From: DMER64 sp964554535
GTDB taxonomy: Bacteria > Bacteroidota > Bacteroidia > Bacteroidales > UBA932
Reading direction: 5' to 3'
DNA: 20,934 nucleotides
Assembly: GCA_964554535.1 (NCBI GenBank)
Contig: CAZKPB010000029.1
Span: forward strand, 1 to 20,934
Positions 1 through 7,358 of the stretch are shown piece by piece. The notes under the pieces are model-generated. The model was given only the letters and a program-made list of their open reading frames with translations. It made no database searches and was not told the DNA's origin. Position 1 is the stretch's first letter. The number at the start of each line of letters is the position of its first letter. Position numbers and translations under genes: made by a program.

Positions 1-105
1 GAAAAGTACAAACAACTTTACGAAAAAAAGTACAAGTTACTCTTGCTTATTACAAAGCCCTGCCGGCCTTTTGTTTGTTTTAGCCTCCCCGCCGAAGGCG
101 GAAGG

Positions 106-230
106 GATCACCCCCCGGTAATCCCTTGCCCTAAACCCCAACCACCCTCAAACATCACAACTCAACCAGCGTTTTTATCATATCAGCCATAAACAGAGGA
201 ATATTCATTAATCCTCCATCTTGTTTCAGG
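106..230. repeat. Long direct repeat, copy 1 (partner at 2124-2258)
   Basis: This segment matches 2124-2258 almost base for base, with a few substitutions and a shorter CCAA-rich run. Both copies begin near GATC(A/G)CCCCC, continue with GGTAATCCCTTG and end at CTTGTTTCAGG. On the minus strand each copy encodes the end of a protein plus about 50 bases of its downstream flank. The similarity covers both coding and 3' flank, so it looks like duplication of a gene end rather than a short regulatory site. The two copies bracket the intact ATPase at 399-1859. Confidence 0.85.
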
Positions 231-258
231 TGCATATGTAACCTGTTGGTGCAAGCGA
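155..258 (-). pseudogene. Remnant of a DUF4143-type ATPase C-terminus, copy 1
   Basis: About 33 codons are open on the minus strand before the TGA at 155-157. The translation contains LKQDGGLMNIPLFMAD and ends KTLVEL. There is no start and no upstream core; a TGA lies just before 258. The ending matches that of the second remnant (2183-2358), with mostly synonymous or conservative differences, and that remnant carries a recognisable DUF4143 core. The xNIPLF ending fits my recollection of the C-termini of DUF4143 ATPases. The family call for this copy therefore rests mainly on its partner. It is not the end of the neighbouring intact ATPase, which terminates differently. Confidence 0.5.
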
Positions 259-360
259 ATCAATGAGTACAACAATAATTTTTTGCATCTAAATAAATTC
301 AAATAACACTTATTGTTTACATATAACTTATTGAATATTATCGCACAATCACGCATATTT

Positions 361-391
361 TAAATAAGCAGTTTTAGACCTGCTTATTTTT
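361..391 (-). terminator. Inverted repeat downstream of the ATPase gene, probable terminator
   Basis: A perfect 10-base inverted repeat, AAATAAGCAG (362-371) and CTGCTTATTT (380-389), has an 8-base loop. It lies 8-37 bases after the stop of the minus-strand ATPase. On the plus strand it runs into TTTTT; on the minus strand only a short T run follows, so it may terminate better in the plus direction or act in both. Position and symmetry support a terminator; strength is uncertain. Confidence 0.5.
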
Positions 392-398
392 CATCCCT

Positions 399-1859
399 CT
401 ATAAACCATAAGATTGCTTAACTTGTTTCAATGTGTTTTCGCCAACAATATATGTATAAATTGCTGACGGGATAAATGTCAGCGCGACTCTGTCCATTTC
501 TTTTCTGCCAGTATTGATTATGCTTGTGACTATAGCTTCGTTCATGGAATTCTTGTCCATAAAATACAACAATGAATCTAGATCCCCGGGATGATCATAA
601 TACCTATCAGACCACTTAACCTCGACAGCCCAAGCAGGTTTTTGATGTGCAATATTTAGTCCCACGATGTCCACTTCGCCTTGTTTCTTCGCAGAAATGC
701 GCCAGTTCGCATAATGAATATCGACACCTTGTCTAGGAAACCACTGCGAGAACACAGCTGTCTCTACTGTGTTTCCAATCCCTTCATCATGGTCTCCAAT
801 CGGCTGGAATAACGCACAACGTAATGACGGATTAGTTAAATATATCTTGAATTGTGTTTCTCTCTTGTAATGTTTCGCATTGTCGTCAGTTCTGTGCACG
901 ACCTTAATCAAAAATGCAGCTTCAAGATAATTTATATATTTTTTCAAGGTGTCTTTGCTTACACCTGATTTTTTTGATAAAGATTCATAAGAGAATTGTT
1001 CTGCCGAATGGTATGCAATCATGGTAAACAGCGAGTTCAATTCTTGAACATCACGAATTCCATAGAGATTAGGCAAATCTCGGAGTAACACTTTATCAAT
1101 AATATCATGACGAATAAATTGTCCTGGGTTTTCTCTGATCTTTTCCGAAAAGACAACTTCTGGATACCCACCATAGTTTATGTAGTCAATGAATAAATCA
1201 TTAAGTTTTGCAAGGTCAACGGCGTTATAACTATCAACGTGTTCTTCTTTCCATTTAATCTGTGTCGGAATCATCAAGTTTGAATATTTCTTCAGATGGA
1301 TATATTCGTAGAAAGTAAGCGGAGGCAGACTAAAATCGGTAAACCTGCCAGCACCACTTTCATCACTTTTCTTTTTTAACTCAGCGGCAGCTGAACCAGA
1401 AGCTATGAATTTCACATTCGGATAGGTGTCAACTAATGATTTGAGCTCAACTTCCCAATCCTTTATGTATTGTATCTCGTCATAGAATACATACATTTTA
1501 TCTTTTAACTGATTCTTTCCTAATACCCTGCAAGATAACGCAAATAGTTCTTCCAATAGGATTTTATTGTATATTGGAGTCTCAACAGATATGTATATGA
1601 TGTTTTGAGAAGAAACGCCTTCCTGTATTAACTTTTGTATCGCGTGATACAACATGACTGTTTTGCCAACACGTCTTGGCCCCATCAATATAGTAGCCCT
1701 GCGAACATTAGTATCTTTCACAAGTGGATAAAAGATATCTAAATACAACCTTGGAGACATGATTGAATAGAACTCAGATATCTTTCCTTCAAGCCACCAT
1801 GGGTTATCAATGCTTAATCTGCCAACTATTTGCTTTTCTAATTGAGGAGTATATTCCAT
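399..1859 (-). CDS. AAA+ ATPase with C-terminal DUF4143 (nuclease-fold-like) domain
   Basis: The 486-residue product has a P-loop GPRRVGKT at residues 60-67, a Walker B stretch YVFYDE at 123-128 and a sensor-like IASGS at 152-156. The middle holds the family-typical GGYPEV (230-235). A winged-helix-like part lies around 285-325. The C-terminal DUF4143 region includes EVDIVG (395-400) and AVEVK (411-415), an E/D...ExK pattern resembling a PD-(D/E)xK nuclease fold. Length and layout match the archaeal/bacterial DUF4143 ATPase family, which is common in Bacteroidetes and of unknown cellular role. No signal peptide or membrane segment is seen. The gene stands alone in AT-rich DNA, flanked by repeats carrying remnants of related ATPases. 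The upstream region is AT-rich with no clear ribosome-binding site and only an imperfect -7 match (TATATTTA, 1884-1891). Family is firm; function is unknown. Confidence 0.9.
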   Translation of the reverse strand: MEYTPQLEKQIVGRLSIDNPWWLEGKISEFYSIMSPRLYLDIFYPLVKDTNVRRATILMGPRRVGKTVMLYHAIQKLIQEGVSSQNIIYISVETPIYNKILLEELFALSCRVLGKNQLKDKMYVFYDEIQYIKDWEVELKSLVDTYPNVKFIASGSAAAELKKKSDESGAGRFTDFSLPPLTFYEYIHLKKYSNLMIPTQIKWKEEHVDSYNAVDLAKLNDLFIDYINYGGYPEVVFSEKIRENPGQFIRHDIIDKVLLRDLPNLYGIRDVQELNSLFTMIAYHSAEQFSYESLSKKSGVSKDTLKKYINYLEAAFLIKVVHRTDDNAKHYKRETQFKIYLTNPSLRCALFQPIGDHDEGIGNTVETAVFSQWFPRQGVDIHYANWRISAKKQGEVDIVGLNIAHQKPAWAVEVKWSDRYYDHPGDLDSLLYFMDKNSMNEAIVTSIINTGRKEMDRVALTFIPSAIYTYIVGENTLKQVKQSYGL

Positions 1860-2123
1860 ATATTATAACGATTAATTTCATTGTAAATATAACATAATTT
1901 TGTAAATAAGTAGATAATTTTATGCTTATTTGTTCAAATATCTCCAAATAAACATAAAGTTATATTAAAAAACAGATTTGATGCTATCTCACTATTCTCA
2001 ATTAACTTGATTACGCTAACTCTGAATTTTCTCATTATCTCAACAGGCATTGTACTGATATAGTGTTGTTAAAAGAAGAAATCAAGAATATCGTAGTTTC
2101 TTTCTATAGATATCAATTTGTTT
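1860..2123. other. AT-rich gene-free stretch upstream of the ATPase
   Basis: These bases precede the ATPase start and end at repeat copy 2. I see no open frame with coding character, no strong hairpin and no exact TAnnTTTG element on the minus strand; the closest is TATATTTA at 1884-1891. The ATPase promoter is presumably here but cannot be placed with confidence. Base composition is clearly AT-richer than the operon to the right. Confidence 0.5.
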
Positions 2124-2258
2124 GATCGCCCCCGGTAATCCCTTGGCCAAAAACCAACCAACCAACCAACCACCCTCAAACATCACAACTCAATCAGCGT
2201 TTTTGTCATATCGGCCATAAACAGAGGAATATTCATTAATTCTCCATCTTGTTTCAGG
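2124..2258. repeat. Long direct repeat, copy 2 (partner at 106-230)
   Basis: This is the second copy of the segment at 106-230. It differs by scattered substitutions and by a longer run of the tetramer CCAA (about four to five units around 2153-2172), which accounts for most of the length difference. The minus strand encodes the same protein ending as copy 1. Similarity stops abruptly at CTTGTTTCAGG; beyond that this copy continues into a different decayed ATPase fragment. Confidence 0.85.
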
Positions 2259-2358
2259 TTTTCGGAATTATATCATTGTCAGTCTGAAGAGTAAAATCGA
2301 CTTCGGCTCTGTTTTGTAAAATCCAAATAGATTTACTGAATGTTGGCAAATTATCAGT
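2183..2358 (-). pseudogene. Internally deleted DUF4143 ATPase remnant, copy 2
   Basis: Reading leftward from about 2358, one frame gives LPTFSKS then IWILQNRAEVDF and TLQTDNDIIPKT, followed by TGA. The piece xxWxxQNRAEVDFxxQ...IIP is the hallmark of the DUF4143 nuclease-like core, which normally continues into an EVK motif. Instead the sequence jumps to another frame encoding LKQDGELMNIPLFMAD...KTLIEL and a TGA at 2183-2185, the family-like C-terminus shared with 155-258. So a core fragment and a terminal fragment are joined with the intervening part deleted and the frame lost, near 2258-2262. The N-terminal ATPase domain is absent. The remnant abuts and overlaps the stop codon of the response regulator gene, so the rearrangement reached right up to that operon. 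Confidence 0.65.
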
Positions 2359-3094
2359 TCAAAAGTTGCAGGCGGTTGTAGAAATTATCCTTATAAGAAT
2401 CAGAAATGGGAATGTATACCTTACCGAATACAATGCGGTTGCGTTCAATGGTTTTTACCTTATCCATATTCACAATAAACGAGCGGTGGACCCGCACAAA
2501 ATGACGGGCCGGCAAGGATTCTTCCATAGCTTTGAGACTCAGCAGGGTGAGAACCGGGTCGCTGTCCTGCAAGTGAATTTTAAGGTAGTCGCCCACCACT
2601 TCCACATAGATGATGTCCGCCGTATGGACAAGTATCTGGTGGTAATCGGATTTGACGGTAAGGGTGCGGTGGGTGTCTGCGGGCTGCGTTGCGGCGGCTG
2701 AACCTGCCGAGGGGTGTTGTGCGGCAGCGCGCAGCGTCTGCACCCATTTGCAGGCCTTGGTGGCGGCCGCAAGAAACTCGGCATAACTGAAGGGTTTGAG
2801 CAGGTAGTCCAGGGCGTTGACCTTGTAGCCCTCCAGGGCATACTGCTCAAAGGCGGTGGTGAAGATGACGGCGCAGTGTTCCACCAGCCGGGACACTTCC
2901 AGACCGCTCAGTTGGGGCATCTGGATGTCCATAAAGACTACATCAATGCCTCCCTGCTGCAGGCGGGAGAGGGCGTCTATGCCGCTGTGCATTTTTCCCT
3001 CCAGCTTGAGAAACGGTGTGCGTGACACATAATCTTCAATCAGATCAAGCGCCAGAGGCTCGTCGTCTACTATGAGGCAGGTGAGGGGTTCCAT
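2354..3094 (-). CDS. LytTR-family response regulator
   Basis: The 246-residue protein has an N-terminal receiver domain (about 3-120) with acidic pocket D10-D11-E12, phospho-acceptor D56 in FMDIQMP, T80 and K100. After an alanine/glutamine-rich linker (about 122-143) comes a LytTR DNA-binding domain (about 145-246). That domain carries the typical FVRVHRSFIVN (199-209) and a late IPISDSY (228-234). Family members bind direct repeats upstream of their targets. The start overlaps the kinase gene by 25 bases, which implies translational coupling and makes the kinase its cognate partner. It is the last gene of the pump operon. A likely target is the operon promoter at 8730-8761, which has a 21-base-period direct repeat upstream. 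The signal is unknown. Confidence 0.93.
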   Translation of the reverse strand: MEPLTCLIVDDEPLALDLIEDYVSRTPFLKLEGKMHSGIDALSRLQQGGIDVVFMDIQMPQLSGLEVSRLVEHCAVIFTTAFEQYALEGYKVNALDYLLKPFSYAEFLAAATKACKWVQTLRAAAQHPSAGSAAATQPADTHRTLTVKSDYHQILVHTADIIYVEVVGDYLKIHLQDSDPVLTLLSLKAMEESLPARHFVRVHRSFIVNMDKVKTIERNRIVFGKVYIPISDSYKDNFYNRLQLLN

Positions 3095-4167
3095 GGCCGG
3101 GTGGAAGTTAGGGTGAGAATTAGCTGGGTGGTGTAAGTATTGTCCTCTATGAACTGAGAGTACAGATAGTGGCCGGGGTAGAGCAAATCCAGCCGGCGCT
3201 GCAGGTTTTCAATACCTATGCCCGACCCGCTGAGGTCCCGGTTATCTTTTGGGAAATAACTGTTGTCTATGCGGCATTTGAGCACGTCGTGGTCCAAAGA
3301 CAAATGTATTGAAATGAAGGAAGGGGCCGTCTGGGAGATACCGTGCTTGAAGGCGTTTTCCACCAGGGAGATGAAGAGCAGCGGGGCCACGGTGCGGCCG
3401 GCTGCAGCCTCTATTGGGGGCAGATCCACGGTCAGGGTCACGTTGTCGGCCAGACGCAGGGACATCAATTGGATGTAATTGCGGGTGAATTCTATTTCTT
3501 TTTCAAGAGGCACCTGCTCCTGATTTTCATCGTACAATACAAAACGCAGGGTTTTGCTGAGGCTCAGCACGGCATCCTGTGCTTTATCCGCGTCCACACG
3601 CATCAGGGAATAGATGTTGTTGAGGGTGTTGAACAGAAAATGGGGGTTCAACTGGCTCTTGAGGTTCTTGATCTCGGCCTGGGTGGCCACCACCTGCACC
3701 TTGGCTTTTTCCCGCTCGGAGCGTTGCCATTCCAGGGTCATTCTTATGGCCACGGCCATGGAGATGGTAAGACCCATAAACAGAATGTCCCGGGCAAACA
3801 GGAACCCGTGCAGGGGCGGCGGCATAAAACGGCCACCGGGGATGTGCAGGAGATGGCTCATGTAGTAATTGTGCCATCCGTACAGAAGGGTGCACATAAG
3901 GATGATGCACAGGATGTTGATGGCAAAAAACGTGATCCATTTGCGGCGGGAAAGGTAACTCTTTATGAGCCACAGGTAGTTGACATAGAAGGTGACCATA
4001 TAGGTGAGCGTGCTTACGCAGAAGCCCAGGTAGCGGTACAGGGTCATGGTCTCGTTGCGCGGGGTCATGAAAAAGGGGAAACAGAAGATGAGGACCCAGG
4101 CCAGGATGTTTATGGCGACAAAGGCAAATCTGCTTCGGGATTCGGTAGGACTATCCATGTGACTCAT
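3070..4167 (-). CDS. LytS/YehU-type sensor histidine kinase
   Basis: Numbering is from the ATG at 4167, giving 365 residues. Four hydrophobic segments (about 14-34, 44-68, 78-98 and 126-144) form a membrane sensor with no sizeable extracellular domain. A short coiled linker leads to the His_kinase domain (PF06580): QLNPHFLFNTLNN with phospho-acceptor H176, an N-box VENAFKHG (269-276) and a G-box GSGIGIENL (314-322). These kinases phosphorylate LytTR regulators, and the next gene is one. An in-frame ATG at 4209 would lie inside the permease gene and add 14 residues with no hydrophobic or conserved content. I prefer 4167, 19 bases after the permease stop; 4158 is also possible. The gene overlaps the response regulator by 25 bases. 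The signal may be membrane stress or the pump substrate, which is inference. Confidence 0.92.
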   Translation of the reverse strand: MSHMDSPTESRSRFAFVAINILAWVLIFCFPFFMTPRNETMTLYRYLGFCVSTLTYMVTFYVNYLWLIKSYLSRRKWITFFAINILCIILMCTLLYGWHNYYMSHLLHIPGGRFMPPPLHGFLFARDILFMGLTISMAVAIRMTLEWQRSEREKAKVQVVATQAEIKNLKSQLNPHFLFNTLNNIYSLMRVDADKAQDAVLSLSKTLRFVLYDENQEQVPLEKEIEFTRNYIQLMSLRLADNVTLTVDLPPIEAAAGRTVAPLLFISLVENAFKHGISQTAPSFISIHLSLDHDVLKCRIDNSYFPKDNRDLSGSGIGIENLQRRLDLLYPGHYLYSQFIEDNTYTTQLILTLTSTRPWNPSPAS

Positions 4168-4186
4168 AGAGTTCAAAGTTAATAAT

Positions 4187-5407
4187 TTATTCGTAACGGA
4201 TGGCGTCAATGGGGTTTAAGTTGGAGGCTTTTTTTGCGGGGTACCAGCCGAAGAACATGCCTATTACAGTGCAGACCGCAAAGGACAGGATTACCGAGTA
4301 GGCCTGTACCACGGTGGGCCAGCCGGCAATCATCCGGATTACCCAAGAGGCCCCCACGCCCAGCAGCACGCCAATGATTCCTCCCGCCACACTGATAATG
4401 ACGGCTTCAATAAGAAACTGCATCAGGATGTGGCGTCCCATAGCCCCTATGGACATACGCAATCCAATCTCACGGGTACGTTCGGTAACCGACACGTACA
4501 TGATGTTCATAATCCCGATGCCCCCCACCAGCAGGGAGATGCCGGCAATACAGCCCAGCAGCACGGTCATCATTTCCATCACGGAAGACATGGTTTCCAT
4601 CATTTCCTGTTGGGACCGCACGTTGAAGTCGTTTATCTGTCCTATCTTGATGTTATGGTTGGTCTGCAGGATTTCCGTGATTTCTTTTATGGCTTGGTCA
4701 GAGTATTCTTCAGAAAGGGCCGAGCAGGTGATGCCCTGCAGGTAGGTAATGGCCAGGATGCGTTTTTGAACGGTGGTATAGGGGGCCAGTATGAGGTCGT
4801 CCTGGTCCATACCCATGGAATTGTATCCTTTGGGTGAGAGCACGCCGACAATCTTTACGGGGATTTGTCCAAAGCGGATGGTTTTGCCCAGCGGGTCTTC
4901 TCCTTTGGTGAAAAGGTTGTCCACCACGGTCTGCCCCACCACACATACCTTGGCGGCTTTATGTATGTCACTTTCCGTAAACATGGCGCCCTCTTTGAGT
5001 TGGTAGCCGCGGATGTCAATGTATTGGTCGTTGACCCCGTATAGGGTGGTGGGCGAGTTGTTGGCCCCGTTGATGACCTGCCCGCTTGCGTTTACGGTGG
5101 GGGTGATTTTGTCCACGTAATTGCTTTCCCTTACCAGGGCTTCATAGTCGGACAATTTAAGTGTCTGCATGTCAGAAGCACTCTGGCGTACCCCGCCAAA
5201 ACGGCCGTTTCCGGGCTCTATCATAATCATGTTGGACCCCATAGAGCCGATTTCGTCCTTGATGCTCTGCTTGGAGCCGGCTCCTATGGCTAACATGGAA
5301 ATGACCGAGGCCACCCCGATGATGATGCCCAGCATGGTCAGAAAGGCCCGCATTCGGTTGTTGGCCAGCGCGCGAAATGCTATTTGAAACAAATTTTTGT
5401 AATTCAT
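4187..5407 (-). CDS. MacB-like ABC transporter permease (FtsX superfamily)
   Basis: The 406-residue protein has the MacB topology. The first membrane segment (about 21-42) is followed by a periplasmic MacB_PCD domain to about 270. Three C-terminal membrane segments then form the FtsX domain. Typical motifs are TMLGIIIGVASVI near the N-terminus, TERTREIGLRMSIGA before the third segment, and the terminal NLNPIDAIRYE. Unlike E. coli MacB, the ATPase is a separate protein encoded just upstream, with 11 bases between the genes. MacB-type permeases do not transport through the membrane themselves. They drive periplasmic substrates through an adaptor and TolC-like duct by mechanotransmission, and all partners are in this operon. 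Substrate cannot be told from sequence; macrolides, peptides and lipids are known for relatives. Confidence 0.94.
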   Translation of the reverse strand: MNYKNLFQIAFRALANNRMRAFLTMLGIIIGVASVISMLAIGAGSKQSIKDEIGSMGSNMIMIEPGNGRFGGVRQSASDMQTLKLSDYEALVRESNYVDKITPTVNASGQVINGANNSPTTLYGVNDQYIDIRGYQLKEGAMFTESDIHKAAKVCVVGQTVVDNLFTKGEDPLGKTIRFGQIPVKIVGVLSPKGYNSMGMDQDDLILAPYTTVQKRILAITYLQGITCSALSEEYSDQAIKEITEILQTNHNIKIGQINDFNVRSQQEMMETMSSVMEMMTVLLGCIAGISLLVGGIGIMNIMYVSVTERTREIGLRMSIGAMGRHILMQFLIEAVIISVAGGIIGVLLGVGASWVIRMIAGWPTVVQAYSVILSFAVCTVIGMFFGWYPAKKASNLNPIDAIRYE

Positions 5408-5418
5408 TAGATAATCTC

Positions 5419-6156
5419 CTATTCTTCAATGGGAAGCATGGCCAATGTGGCCGCTGCGGATTTGATGTTGGGGTTGACGGTGTCGTCCGTGATGCGGCCG
5501 TCTCTCAAGGTGATGTTGCGGCTGCTGTAAGACGAGATCTCCTGGTTGTGGGTCACAAAGAGGATGGTGCGTCCCTGACGGTGCAGGTCCTGCAACAGGG
5601 TCAGAATTTCAAAAGAGGTGCGGGTGTCCAGGTTACCGGTGGCTTCGTCGGCCAGGATGATGACCGGGTCGTTGACTAAGGCGCGGGCAATGGCTACCCG
5701 TTGTTGCTGGCCGCCGGAAATCTGGTTGGAACGGTGGTTGAGCCGGTCGGCCAGGCCCACGGCTTCCAGGGCGGCGACGGCCTTTTGACGTCGTTGGGCG
5801 GTTCCCACGTTTTTGTTATACAACAGGGGAAGTTCCACGTTTTCAATGGCGGTGGTCTTTGGCAGCAGATTGTAAGACTGGAAAATAAATCCTATTTTAC
5901 GGTTGCGCAACGTGGCGCGGTTGTTGGGACTGATATTCTTTACGGAAACACCGTCCAGAAAGTAATCTCCCCCGCTGGCAATATCCAGGCAACCCAGAAT
6001 GTTCAGCAGGGTGGATTTGCCAGACCCGCTGGTGCCCATGATGGTCACGAATTCTCCACGGGTGATGGCAAACGATATCCCGCGCAGGGCGTGTACCGTT
6101 TCTTCGCCAACGGTAAAGTCACGTTTGAGGTTTTCCACTTTGATGATTTGGTCCAT
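5419..6156 (-). CDS. MacB/LolD-type ABC transporter ATP-binding protein
   Basis: The 245-residue cytoplasmic ATPase has all motifs intact: Walker A GTSGSGKST (41-49), Q-loop Q93, signature ISGGQQQ (146-152), Walker B VIILADE (165-171) and switch H203. The SGGQQQRVAIARA signature and a TxAIENVELPL segment are typical of the LolD/MacB subfamily, which pairs with FtsX-type permeases such as the one that follows 11 bases later. A roughly 20-residue C-terminal tail beyond the conserved core (from about 225) is not part of the nucleotide-binding fold. It hydrolyses ATP to power the tripartite pump. The gene begins 11 bases after the adaptor gene. Confidence 0.95.
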   Translation of the reverse strand: MDQIIKVENLKRDFTVGEETVHALRGISFAITRGEFVTIMGTSGSGKSTLLNILGCLDIASGGDYFLDGVSVKNISPNNRATLRNRKIGFIFQSYNLLPKTTAIENVELPLLYNKNVGTAQRRQKAVAALEAVGLADRLNHRSNQISGGQQQRVAIARALVNDPVIILADEATGNLDTRTSFEILTLLQDLHRQGRTILFVTHNQEISSYSSRNITLRDGRITDDTVNPNIKSAAATLAMLPIEE

Positions 6157-6167
6157 GGCAGTAAGTG

Positions 6168-7340
6168 TTATTTTGTACGGATGTTATTGCCGCCGTCGGG
6201 ACGGGGAGGCATAAACGGACTGGCAGCGCCCGAACCGGCTCCCGACATGCCTGCCGGCATAGCGCCGCTGAGGGCCTTCATTTGCTTGACATCCATGCGA
6301 AGCCCGGTGACTACCTTATCCCCCGCCTGCAGACCGGAAGTCACTTCGGTGAATACCCCATCACTCACGCCGGTGGTGATTTCTCTGGGAGTCAGGGTGC
6401 TGTCGGCGTTCATAATCCAGACGCATTTTTGAGGAACGGTCCCCGTATAGTTTTCCGGAGTAAAACGCAGGGCACGTACCGGAACGGCCAGAATGTTCTG
6501 TTTATCAAGGATGTAGATGGATACGCTGGCGGTGAGTCCGGGTTTCAGCTTCAGGTCGGGATTGGGGGCGTTGATGACCACTTCGTAGGTAACCACGTTG
6601 GAAGTGGTGGTGGCCAGCAGGCGCACCTGGATGACCGAGCCTTCAAACACGTCGTCCGGGTAGGCGTCCACCGAGAAGGTGACGCGCTGTCCTTTCTGCA
6701 CTTGGCCGATGTCGGCCTCGTCTACATTGGCAATTACCTGCATTTCACGCAAGTCCTGCGCAATGGTGAACAGGGTGGGGGTGCTGAACCCGGCGGCCAC
6801 GGTCTGGCCTTCATCTACAGCACGCGAGAGCACCACACCGTTGATAGGCGAGTAGATCCACGTGTAACCCAGATTCTTTTGGGATTTTTGGTAGTTGGAC
6901 TCGGCCTGGGTAAGGGCGTATTTTGCGCGCGAGTAGGAGTACTGTGCTTCGTCAAAGGCCGACTGGCTTATGAGATCCTTGTCGTACAGGCCTTTCAGAC
7001 GGTCGTAGTTGAGTTGCTGATAGTCAAACTCGGCCCGACTGGCTTCCAAATTGGCCTTGGACGATTCCACGTCGGCCAGGAGTACGGAGCGGTCAATCTC
7101 GGCAATTAGTTGGCCTTGTTTTACTTCCGAGTTGTAATCTACGTAAATCTTGTCAATGATGCCGCTGACCTGCGTGCCCACTTCCACTTGGGTAATGGGT
7201 TCCACGGTGCCGGTGGCGGTGACCGAATTGCTGATGGAGGTGGGTTGGATGGGGGCGGCGTCGTATTCCAAAGAGCCGGTTTGGTTGTGGCAGGCGCTTA
7301 ACGCCGCGCACAGGCACAAAAGAACAATTGCTTTTTTCAT
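6168..7340 (-). CDS. MacA-like periplasmic adaptor lipoprotein (HlyD/RND family)
   Basis: The 390-residue protein starts with a lipoprotein signal peptide ending LSAC, lipidated Cys at 17. A lipoyl half-motif spans about 52-83 (VGTQVSGIIDKIYV). A helical hairpin of about 85-155 is rich in A/E/Q and would contact the outer-membrane channel. The second lipoyl half is at about 160-195 (YSPINGVVLSR). Beta-barrel and membrane-proximal domains follow, with LKPGLTASVSI near 265-275. The last 30 residues are Gly/Pro/Met-rich and probably disordered. It bridges the MacB-like permease to the TolC-like channel. It lies 18 bases after the channel gene and 11 before the ATPase gene. A +2 His after the Cys is compatible with outer- or inner-membrane retention; I do not predict which. 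Confidence 0.93.
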   Translation of the reverse strand: MKKAIVLLCLCAALSACHNQTGSLEYDAAPIQPTSISNSVTATGTVEPITQVEVGTQVSGIIDKIYVDYNSEVKQGQLIAEIDRSVLLADVESSKANLEASRAEFDYQQLNYDRLKGLYDKDLISQSAFDEAQYSYSRAKYALTQAESNYQKSQKNLGYTWIYSPINGVVLSRAVDEGQTVAAGFSTPTLFTIAQDLREMQVIANVDEADIGQVQKGQRVTFSVDAYPDDVFEGSVIQVRLLATTTSNVVTYEVVINAPNPDLKLKPGLTASVSIYILDKQNILAVPVRALRFTPENYTGTVPQKCVWIMNADSTLTPREITTGVSDGVFTEVTSGLQAGDKVVTGLRMDVKQMKALSGAMPAGMSGAGSGAASPFMPPRPDGGNNIRTK

Positions 7341-7358
7341 AATATGTAATGTTTATTA

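Noticed and set aside
89..101. CCGCC-GAA-GGCGG hairpin as a REP element or terminator
   Set aside because: A 5-base stem with a 3-base loop, one copy only, and no T tract or gene clearly ending beside it.
1..198. Plus-strand open frame entering from the left edge (KYKQLYEKKYK... ending at TAA 196-198)
   Set aside because: It has no start in the window, runs through the hairpin at 89-101 and the repeat that is coding on the other strand, and its later part is proline-rich nonsense. It may be the tail of a real gene to the left, but this cannot be supported.
3343..4182. Long plus-strand open frame (about 279 codons) opposite the histidine kinase gene
   Set aside because: It is antisense to a kinase with all its motifs, shows low-complexity H/G/Q/V-rich composition typical of a shadow frame, and has no recognisable domain or promoter.
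6165..7109. Plus-strand open frame of about 314 codons opposite the adaptor gene
   Set aside because: Its composition is G/H/V-rich shadow-like, and the minus strand encodes a complete MacA-type lipoprotein.
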